A stretch of DNA of 19,331 nt from Methanosarcinales archaeon. GTDB taxonomy: Archaea > Halobacteriota > Methanosarcinia > Methanosarcinales > Methanocomedenaceae. Under the pieces are notes generated by a model that was given only the letters and a program-made list of their open reading frames with translations, was not told the DNA's origin and did no database searches. This document shows, piece after piece, positions 13,856 through 19,331 of this stretch. The stretch lies in assembly GCA_013330355.1 (NCBI GenBank), contig DUIM01000080.1, positions 1 to 19,331 on the forward strand, written 5' to 3'. The position numbers were made by a program, and so were the translations under genes. How positions within the stretch are numbered: the stretch's first letter is position 1; every line of letters starts with the position of its first letter.

Positions 13856-14323
13856 CTAACCCTTACCTTTTCTCACTGCAACAGCAGCCCCGCGGTTAAA
13901 ATCCTTCATCTCGGCTGCACAAAGTAGCGCCTGTCCTGTTACCAGCAGGTTGTTTTCCAGGTCCACCAGCAGTACTTCATCCATAGCCCTGATAGAAGGG
14001 TCAACATCAACAACATGTTTGGCAAACAGGGTTTTGCCCTGAAGGACAAAAGGTACTGCATCTGCATGCACCGTGACCCTATATGCAGGCAATTCCAGAA
14101 AATTATGCAGGCTGAGGGCACCTTCTCTACTCAATGTAAGAAGTCCGTCCCTGGCCCGGACAGTAGCGATCCTGGTCCTGTTAATACTTACCTGCCTGAT
14201 CCTGTTGGTCCTGGACATGAGGAACTCTGAATCGTCAGGGAACAGGGCACGGCCTGCCCCCCTGCCAAACTGGAAATCCGCAATGGTCCTGGCACGTTTA
14301 AGGTTGCTGGATATAAAACTCAA
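13856..14323 (-). CDS. PUA-domain RNA-binding protein, last gene of the ACT-hom operon
   Basis: The C-terminal part (about 81-153) is a PUA domain of the kind found in pseudouridine synthases and archaeosine transglycosylases. It carries KTLFAKHVVDVDP and VLLVDLENNLLVTGQALL, ending with FNRGAAVAVRKG. Residues 1-80 form a small conserved domain that I know from stand-alone archaeal PUA proteins but cannot name functionally. Small stand-alone PUA proteins probably bind structured RNA such as tRNA or rRNA. The start is a TTG, with GAGGGG eight bases ahead overlapping the end of hom, and the genes are 12 bases apart. Coexpression with amino-acid genes may be incidental. Confidence 0.8.
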   Translation of the reverse strand: MSFISSNLKRARTIADFQFGRGAGRALFPDDSEFLMSRTNRIRQVSINRTRIATVRARDGLLTLSREGALSLHNFLELPAYRVTVHADAVPFVLQGKTLFAKHVVDVDPSIRAMDEVLLVDLENNLLVTGQALLCAAEMKDFNRGAAVAVRKGKG

Positions 14324-14335
14324 GAATATAGCCCC

Positions 14336-15346
14336 TCAATGGCTGTTTTTGCAAATTGCGATAATATCGCTCAATATGGCACTGGCAGTCTCTATTGACC
14401 CGGCCCCTTTTCCTGTCACACATACAGGACCTGCCATGTCGGTCTTTAACAAGGCTACGTTAAGTGTGCCTCCCACTGCAAGTGGATGTTGTTTTGGCAC
14501 CAATTTGGGCGAGACCATGATTTTGCCGTTCTCACCGTCTCGAACCTCTCCGATAAGTTTGATAACCATTCCTTCATCCCCTGCCAGGGTGAGGGCTTCG
14601 GGTGTGATCCTGGTAATGCCTGTGATCTCTACATCATCGTAGGTCACATCCATCCCGAAAATGGAATTGGCAAGTATGACAAGTTTACATGCAGTATCGA
14701 TGCCTTCAACATCATAGGCGGGATCGGTTTCTGCATATCCCAGTTCCTGGGCCTCACCCAGCACGTGCTGGTATGATAAGCCCTCCTCTGTCATCCGGCT
14801 GAGTATGTAGTTGCAGGTACCGTTCAATATCCCTTCAATACCTTTGATCCTGTTGCCTGCCAGGGCATCATGTGCCAGGTTCAATATTGGCATGGCTCCA
14901 CCCACTGTCGCTTCATACCTGAAATGGACAGCATTATTTTTTGCTTCGGCACATAACTGGTTGTACTTTAGTGCAAGCGGACCTTTATTGGATGTCACCA
15001 CATGCCGCCCATGCCTGAATGCCTCCAGCATATAGGTAAGACCAGGTTCTCCGTCATCTATATTTGTCGGGGTAACTTCCACTACCAGTTCATGGTCTAC
15101 GTCGCTGATCACTTCAAGGGACATAACATCAGATGTGGCAACCGAACCCGATTCTTTTTTCCTTTCCAGTGCAGCCTTAAGGTCAACTCCATCAAGGTCG
15201 ATGCATGCACCCCGGCTGTCAGATATTGCAACTACCTTGAAGTTTAAACTTGCACTTTCCAGATAATCCTCTTTATACAATAATGCATTAGCCACGCCCT
15301 GGCCCACTGACCCGAACCCGATTATGGAAAGTCTTATGGTCTTCAT
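14336..15346 (-). CDS. hom: Homoserine dehydrogenase
   Basis: This 336-residue enzyme reduces aspartate semialdehyde to homoserine, the branch to threonine and methionine. The NAD(P)-binding glycine motif GFGSVGQG is at 10-17. Conserved SNKGPLA includes catalytic Lys121, and [12 protein letters not shown] at 172-183 and [18 protein letters not shown], with Lys221, form the catalytic domain. There is no C-terminal ACT domain. Instead a separate ACT protein is encoded just upstream, whose TGA overlaps this ATG by four bases (ATGA), so the two are translationally coupled and probably work together. It is the shorter form typical of methanogens. Confidence 0.96.
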   Translation of the reverse strand: MKTIRLSIIGFGSVGQGVANALLYKEDYLESASLNFKVVAISDSRGACIDLDGVDLKAALERKKESGSVATSDVMSLEVISDVDHELVVEVTPTNIDDGEPGLTYMLEAFRHGRHVVTSNKGPLALKYNQLCAEAKNNAVHFRYEATVGGAMPILNLAHDALAGNRIKGIEGILNGTCNYILSRMTEEGLSYQHVLGEAQELGYAETDPAYDVEGIDTACKLVILANSIFGMDVTYDDVEITGITRITPEALTLAGDEGMVIKLIGEVRDGENGKIMVSPKLVPKQHPLAVGGTLNVALLKTDMAGPVCVTGKGAGSIETASAILSDIIAICKNSH

Positions 15347-15861
15347 GTTTTCACCGATAATTGATCCTTTTCTATGGGTTCTATGACAAGCAGGTCCTTT
15401 TCCGAGGCAACCCGTCTTAGAATATCCAGTGCTTTACCAAGCTGTGCTATGCCTATTGCATTTATGACCAGGGATGCTGATGAGGGGGCATTTATCCCGG
15501 GCATGGAGATGGACAGGCTCACCACTTCGGCAAAGCCTGTGTTGTCGATCTGGTCAATTGTATCACCCATGTCACTGTGGACTATGTGGCCTATAAGAAT
15601 GACCGTTACTTCTTCATACATTAGTTTTTTTCCCACACATACTATCCGTACCCCTCCTTTTTCCAGTTCGGCAATAATATTATCCAATTTATCATTGGTC
15701 AACTGGAAAACGACTTGTACGGGTATGGCACCCCTGGGTGTGCGCTGGTCGTGGTGGTGCAGTACACTCATTATATTGGCACCGAACGTGGAAAGTGGTT
15801 TGAGGGCCTGGACAAGCTGGCCGGGTCTATCCTTCAACTCAAGGTCCATTGAAACAATCAT
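15343..15861 (-). CDS. ACT-domain protein, probable allosteric partner of homoserine dehydrogenase
   Basis: The 172-residue product contains two ACT-like regions. The first (about 3-75) starts [26 protein letters not shown], a typical ligand-binding beginning, and continues to [14 protein letters not shown]. The second, about 85-165, is more divergent and includes [12 protein letters not shown] domains bind amino acids and regulate enzymes, so this is probably the feedback-control subunit for the coupled hom gene. The frame is open for 83 further codons upstream to 16110, but homology begins only at the ATG at 15861. That ATG has AGGA about 9-12 bases before it, so I take it as the start. Expression may be controlled at the palindrome 25 bases upstream. 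Confidence 0.85.
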   Translation of the reverse strand: MIVSMDLELKDRPGQLVQALKPLSTFGANIMSVLHHHDQRTPRGAIPVQVVFQLTNDKLDNIIAELEKGGVRIVCVGKKLMYEEVTVILIGHIVHSDMGDTIDQIDNTGFAEVVSLSISMPGINAPSSASLVINAIGIAQLGKALDILRRVASEKDLLVIEPIEKDQLSVKT

Positions 15862-15885
15862 AGAATATATTCCTGGGAGATATTT

Positions 15886-15902
15886 CAGGCATTTAATGCC
15901 TG
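15886..15902. promoter_or_regulatory. Perfect 17-nt palindrome upstream of the ACT-hom operon
   Basis: CAGGCATTTAATGCCTG has 8-bp arms that match exactly around one central base. It lies 25 bases upstream of the ACT start, where the TATA box is expected, and its AT centre may be part of that box. A dimeric repressor bound here would block transcription. The palindrome is seen directly; the operator role is inferred. Confidence 0.55.
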
Positions 15903-16143
15903 TGGCGTTAAAATTTGTTTCATTTACGCCCTTGTCAGTATTAAGCGTTTTGTGTATTTGGTTTTTAAACGCTATTGTATCAATAAACCGTTGGATGACT
16001 CTATGTGTTCCAACGTGATCAAGCATCGGAAAACATATTCCTAATTTCAATATAATGATTTTGATTTTGTTTTTGTCAGAGATTACACGGATTTGGGTGG
16101 TACAACACACCCTCGCCCTCCTGAAATGTGACTCAGGCTGACT

Positions 16144-16209
16144 GTATCATTCAGAAAACACAAAAAGTAAACGATAGTATAATTCAGAAATGTCATAAAG
16201 TGAATGATA
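16144..16209 (+). repeat. Two tandem 33-bp imperfect repeats before the ATPase gene
   Basis: Units at 16144-16176 and 16177-16209 agree at 26 of 33 positions (by hand count). The outer ends also form an inverted repeat, TATCATTCA at 16145-16153 and TGAATGATA at 16201-16209. The array stops just before the TATA box, as regulator sites often do. The rest of 15862-16243 is the ACT-hom palindrome plus A/T-rich sequence with no gene I can support. Confidence 0.65.
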
Positions 16210-16212
16210 TAG

Positions 16213-16221
16213 CTATATACT
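16213..16221 (+). promoter_or_regulatory. Probable TATA box of the ATPase gene
   Basis: CTATATACT is about 26 bases upstream of the ATG at 16243, which predicts a leaderless transcript. Confidence 0.5.
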
Positions 16222-16242
16222 TTAACACGCATCTGACCCATC

Positions 16243-17532
16243 ATGAAAAATGAGCAAATAATCGAGATACTCGAAAGCTGGAACTTCTGGACAAGCAACA
16301 GGGAGACAGGAATTGATAGAACAGGATATTTGGATAAGCTGGAAAAGCTCTCCAAAACAGGACAGATAATAGCAATAACCGGTGCAAGAAGGACTGGAAA
16401 ATCTACACTGATGAAACAGTTTATAAAAAAAAAGATATCCACCGGAACTGCCCGTAGATCAATCCTCTACATCAATTTTGAAGACCCGGGATTCTCGGGT
16501 ATGCTCTCCCTGGAATTCTTACAGCAAATATATGCTGCCTACATTGAGATAATACGGCCCTGGGAAAATATCTGGCTTTTTCTGGACGAAGTACAGACAG
16601 TCCCCCAGTGGGAGAAGTTCGTAAGAAGCCTGCATGAGAAAAACGAGGCACACATATTTGTCTCAGGCTCCACATCCAGGCTGCTCAGTAAAGACCTGGG
16701 AACTTTGCTCACAGGCAGATGGCTTGATCTGAATATGTTTCCCCTGGATTTTAAGGAATTCCTCCAGTTCAAGCAGATGAACATTGAGGATCAGCTGGAC
16801 ATAATCTCCCTAAAAACAAAGATCAGGCAATATCTAAGAGAATACCTGGAATTTGGAGGATTCCCTCTTGTAGCACTGAATGAAGAGAAAAAAGAAATAC
16901 TTATACGATATTTTAGTGACATCGTAGAAAGAGACATTGCGATGCGCCAGAAAGTGCGAAAACCTGATAAATTAAAATCACTGGCCAGATATTATCTCAC
17001 AAATTTCTCATCAAGGATATCGTATAGGCGGATTGCCAAATACATTGGCCTGAGTCTTGACAGTGTCGGAAGATTTTCGGATCACATGAAGGAAGCCTAC
17101 CTAGTATTTTTTGTCCCGAAATTCTCATATTCTTTAAAAGAACAGGAAGTAAACCTTCGAGCAGTATATGCCATTGATGCCGGTCTGGTAAACATTGCTG
17201 GTTTCAGGTTCAGCGAAAACATCGGTAAACTATACGAAAATACAGTTTTTCTCTCCCTGATAAAAAATGGAAAAGATATCTACTATCACAAAACCGATAG
17301 AAGTGAATGCGATTTTGTCATAAAAGAAGGTCAAAAGATAACAGAAGTTATACAGGTATCTTACGAACTAAAAGAAAACAAAGACAGGGAAATAAAAGGT
17401 TTGCTGGGTGCAATGGATGCATACAATCTTAAGGAAGGCTTCATAATCACAGAAGACCAGGACGAAGAAATAATGGTCGGCAGCCTTAAAATAATAATAA
17501 GGCCACTCTGGAAATGGCTTCTGGGTTTTTAA
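16243..17532 (+). CDS. AAA ATPase of the AAA_14/DUF4143 type
   Basis: This 429-residue protein matches a large prokaryotic ATPase family of unknown function. Walker A GARRTGKST is at 47-55, Walker B WLFLDEVQ at 111-118 with Asp115 and Glu116, and a sensor-like SGST at 141-144 comes before LLTGRW. A winged-helix region (about 235-290) lies within the DUF4143 part, and the C-terminal segment ECDFVIKEGQ with EVIQVSYEL resembles a restriction-endonuclease-like fold, though its usual Lys appears to be missing. These genes are common in archaea, often in many copies, and are frequently acquired. It sits alone, between the ACT-hom operon and the helicase, with its own promoter and repeats. Its role is not known. 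Confidence 0.85.
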   Translation: MKNEQIIEILESWNFWTSNRETGIDRTGYLDKLEKLSKTGQIIAITGARRTGKSTLMKQFIKKKISTGTARRSILYINFEDPGFSGMLSLEFLQQIYAAYIEIIRPWENIWLFLDEVQTVPQWEKFVRSLHEKNEAHIFVSGSTSRLLSKDLGTLLTGRWLDLNMFPLDFKEFLQFKQMNIEDQLDIISLKTKIRQYLREYLEFGGFPLVALNEEKKEILIRYFSDIVERDIAMRQKVRKPDKLKSLARYYLTNFSSRISYRRIAKYIGLSLDSVGRFSDHMKEAYLVFFVPKFSYSLKEQEVNLRAVYAIDAGLVNIAGFRFSENIGKLYENTVFLSLIKNGKDIYYHKTDRSECDFVIKEGQKITEVIQVSYELKENKDREIKGLLGAMDAYNLKEGFIITEDQDEEIMVGSLKIIIRPLWKWLLGF

Positions 17533-17546
17533 GGTTTGTGTGCCTG

Positions 17547-17559
17547 CCCGATCTTCGGG
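17547..17559. terminator. Short hairpin between convergent genes
   Basis: CCCGA and TCGGG form a 5-bp stem around TCT, 15 bases after the ATPase stop and 40 before the helicase stop. It is small but GC-rich in an A/T-rich setting and could be a shared 3'-end structure. Confidence 0.3.
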
Positions 17560-17598
17560 TTACCCGCTCTTGATCATGCTTACGGAGCGCGCATTTTC

Positions 17599-19331
17599 TT
17601 AATCAGCAGGTCCCTGGATATCATTAAAAAAGTTCATCAATGAGAATTTTACTTTATCCGGTTCCACATCTATGATCTCCTCACGCTCTTCCTGTGGAAA
17701 AGCATTAAACACCGAATATTTTTTCCACTGCCGTGGTGAAGTGGTAGTGAACCTGCCATCCAGCAGGATCCGCACGCCATAGTCAGTCGGGGAGCGTATG
17801 ACCCGCCCCATCGCCTGCCTGATCTTACGTATGGCAGGCACCTGGATTGCGTAATCCCAACCGTGCCCGGCAAACTCATGCTCATAAGCGGATTCAATGG
17901 CCCGCATACGATCGTTCAGGGCTGGGTAGCCCACCCCTACGATCACAACAGTCCTGCCCCTCCCCTCTTTGTAATCTACTCCTTCGGTCAGGGTACCCCA
18001 CAGGTAGGAAAATATCACAGCTTTATGGCCGGATTCACCGATCCGGAAGAACTCCTCCCTGATCTTCTGTGAAGATGTACCTACCTCGTCCAGGTATACG
18101 GGTATGTCGGTGGTGATGCGGTCCTTATACATCAGGGCTTCGTGATAACTCTGGAAGAACACCAGTATATTCCCCCTGCTGCAGTGGATGATATCGTTAA
18201 GTGCATGGGTCACCTGTTCGACTATTATGGGATCGTCCCTGTTCCTGGCGAAAAGGGGGGGTATATTTACGGCAATGGTAAGCCTGTTATCTTCAGGGAA
18301 TGTAAGGCCGAATGCTATTTTTTCCACCTGGCTGTCGATGGCAAGTGAAGCACCCATTACAGGGAAGGGCTGGAGGGTAGCAGACATAAGGATAGAGCAG
18401 TATAATGAACTAAACAGCGGTGCTGTAATGTTTCGCGGGATACACGAAACAAGTTCTATCCTGCCTTCCATTTCGCCGTCTTGCATTTTCAGGTTGAGCA
18501 TTGGATAATAAAGAGGGTCCGCAGCGTGTTCAAGGTAGAATCTGGTAAACTCGGCACTGCGCAGCAGCTGGGACCTTTTCCGCCTTCCGGCATGTCCGTT
18601 TTTGTACTGCTCTTTATAAAATTCATCAAGGAACTGCCCCAGTTCAACTGCTTCTTCAAGCAGGTCACCCAGGTCGGTTATCCCTGCCTCAACCACTTGT
18701 TCCAGTAAACGATGCAGGAAATAGTCGTTCCTGTGTTTGGGGTCGCATATGCTTACATCCTTCCATGTGCCGCTCAGGCGCTCCCGTTCACCGAACTCCA
18801 GTCTTGACTCGTATGTATCCTTTAAGTGCAGGTGCATGGTCTTGAAGAACACCTCCATATCCCTGATACGGTATGAATCATTCCTGCCCATGGCCTCGTT
18901 GGCAGTAATTTCCTCATATGCATGCTGTAAGCTGTATTCGGGCAGCAGCATGGATGAGTGGCTCCTGGCAGCAGATTCGATATTATGGGCCTCATCAAAG
19001 ATTATTATTACATCATCCAGCCCCCTGTCTATCCAGCCCAGCAGGTTGCTTAAAATGTCAAAGTTAAGGATATGGTGATAGTTACAGATTATCAGGTTGG
19101 CATGTATCATCTGGCGTTTGACCAGTTCATAACTGCACATTCCTCTTTCATATGCCCATTCGTTTAAATCCTCTGGTGTGCGTACATCTTCATAGTACCA
19201 TGCAGAAAAATCCTCTATATCAGATATTGCAACTTTATACAGGTAAGAGCAGTGGCGGTCACGAAGTTCCCTTACACGTTTTTCCAGTTCGTCCAGTTCA
19301 CCGGACATTATCCTGCCAGATCCTGACGCTG
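17599..19331 (-). CDS. XPD/Rad3-like superfamily 2 DNA helicase, N-terminus beyond the right edge
   Basis: The visible 576 or so codons cover most of a Rad3/XPD/DinG-type 5'-3' helicase. The frame remains open to the last base, so the Met at 19308 is internal and helicase motif I (Walker A) lies outside. Seen here, numbered from that Met: Cys20 (RHCSYLYK) and Cys58 (GMCSYE), which fit the last two iron-sulfur ligands of XPD, with the first two presumably off-window. After these come CNYHHILN, the DEAH box FDEAHN (105-110) and motif VI QAMGRVIR (498-505). The domain between about 110 and 290 corresponds to the arch. Archaeal XPD acts in DNA repair or replication restart. The gene meets the ATPase gene tail to tail. 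Confidence 0.92.
   Translation of the reverse strand, partial: ASGSGRIMSGELDELEKRVRELRDRHCSYLYKVAISDIEDFSAWYYEDVRTPEDLNEWAYERGMCSYELVKRQMIHANLIICNYHHILNFDILSNLLGWIDRGLDDVIIIFDEAHNIESAARSHSSMLLPEYSLQHAYEEITANEAMGRNDSYRIRDMEVFFKTMHLHLKDTYESRLEFGERERLSGTWKDVSICDPKHRNDYFLHRLLEQVVEAGITDLGDLLEEAVELGQFLDEFYKEQYKNGHAGRRKRSQLLRSAEFTRFYLEHAADPLYYPMLNLKMQDGEMEGRIELVSCIPRNITAPLFSSLYCSILMSATLQPFPVMGASLAIDSQVEKIAFGLTFPEDNRLTIAVNIPPLFARNRDDPIIVEQVTHALNDIIHCSRGNILVFFQSYHEALMYKDRITTDIPVYLDEVGTSSQKIREEFFRIGESGHKAVIFSYLWGTLTEGVDYKEGRGRTVVIVGVGYPALNDRMRAIESAYEHEFAGHGWDYAIQVPAIRKIRQAMGRVIRSPTDYGVRILLDGRFTTTSPRQWKKYSVFNAFPQEEREEIIDVEPDKVKFSLMNFFNDIQGPAD

Noticed and set aside
15374..16018. 214-codon plus-strand ORF opposite the ACT gene
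   Set aside because: The opposite strand has a recognisable ACT domain coupled to hom; this frame shows no family features.

Overview
The window looks like a chromosomal segment from a methanogenic or methane-oxidising euryarchaeon, most likely order Methanosarcinales (Methanosarcina or ANME-2 type relatives). The evidence is an MtrA/MtrH-type corrinoid methyltransferase pair that depends on tetrahydromethanopterin, a protein carrying the archaeosine synthase motif, a type II methionine aminopeptidase, archaeal TATA/BRE promoters with short or absent leaders, a tRNA without encoded CCA, and several protein types common in methanogens (DUF2111, ACT protein plus homoserine dehydrogenase, PUA protein, XPD-like helicase). 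The genus assignment is inference.

Layout. 1-1111: tail of an unrecognised plus-strand gene meeting tRNase Z (minus). 1123-2618: a perfect inverted repeat in the divergent promoter region, then a six-TPR protein. 2711-3505: a lipoprotein whose C-terminal chagasin-like (I42) protease-inhibitor domain is cut off by two in-frame stops. 3549-4735: an ArcS-motif (DUF5591-like) protein and a DNA O6-alkylguanine methyltransferase, with a perfect 12-bp tandem repeat at their junction. 5048-6440: a DUF2111 protein and a histone deacetylase/acetylpolyamine amidohydrolase homologue. 6674-6747: tRNA-Val(UAC). 6928-8691: a LURP-one/scramblase-like protein and methionine aminopeptidase. 8863-10412: mtxA-mtxH, a soluble MtrA-like corrinoid protein with an MtrH-like methyltransferase and no other Mtr subunits in view. 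10563-11615: a DHH-family protein lacking most of its signature metal ligands. 11645-12023 (minus): two very small genes, one an eight-cysteine zinc-finger protein. 12131-13027 (minus): pdxS. 13320-13769: an Lrp/AsnC regulator. 13856-15861 (minus): an ACT-hom-PUA operon preceded by a perfect 17-nt palindrome. 16243-17532: an AAA/DUF4143 ATPase behind a 33-bp tandem repeat. 17599 to the right edge (minus): an XPD/Rad3-type helicase whose N-terminus lies outside the window.

Most genes are single transcription units with their own promoters. The clear operons are ACT-hom-PUA (4-bp overlap, then 12 nt), the ArcS-motif gene with ogt, and mtxA-mtxH. The ACT-hom pair belongs to threonine/methionine synthesis from aspartate, pdxS to vitamin B6 synthesis, and the ArcS-motif and PUA proteins to RNA modification.

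The points I would look at first are the soluble MtxA/MtxH pair, the DHH pseudoenzyme next to it, the doubly interrupted chagasin lipoprotein, the eight-cysteine mini-protein, and the ACT-hom palindrome. I found no CRISPR array, insertion sequence or clear defence system. Family assignments come from motif recognition by eye; no database search was possible.
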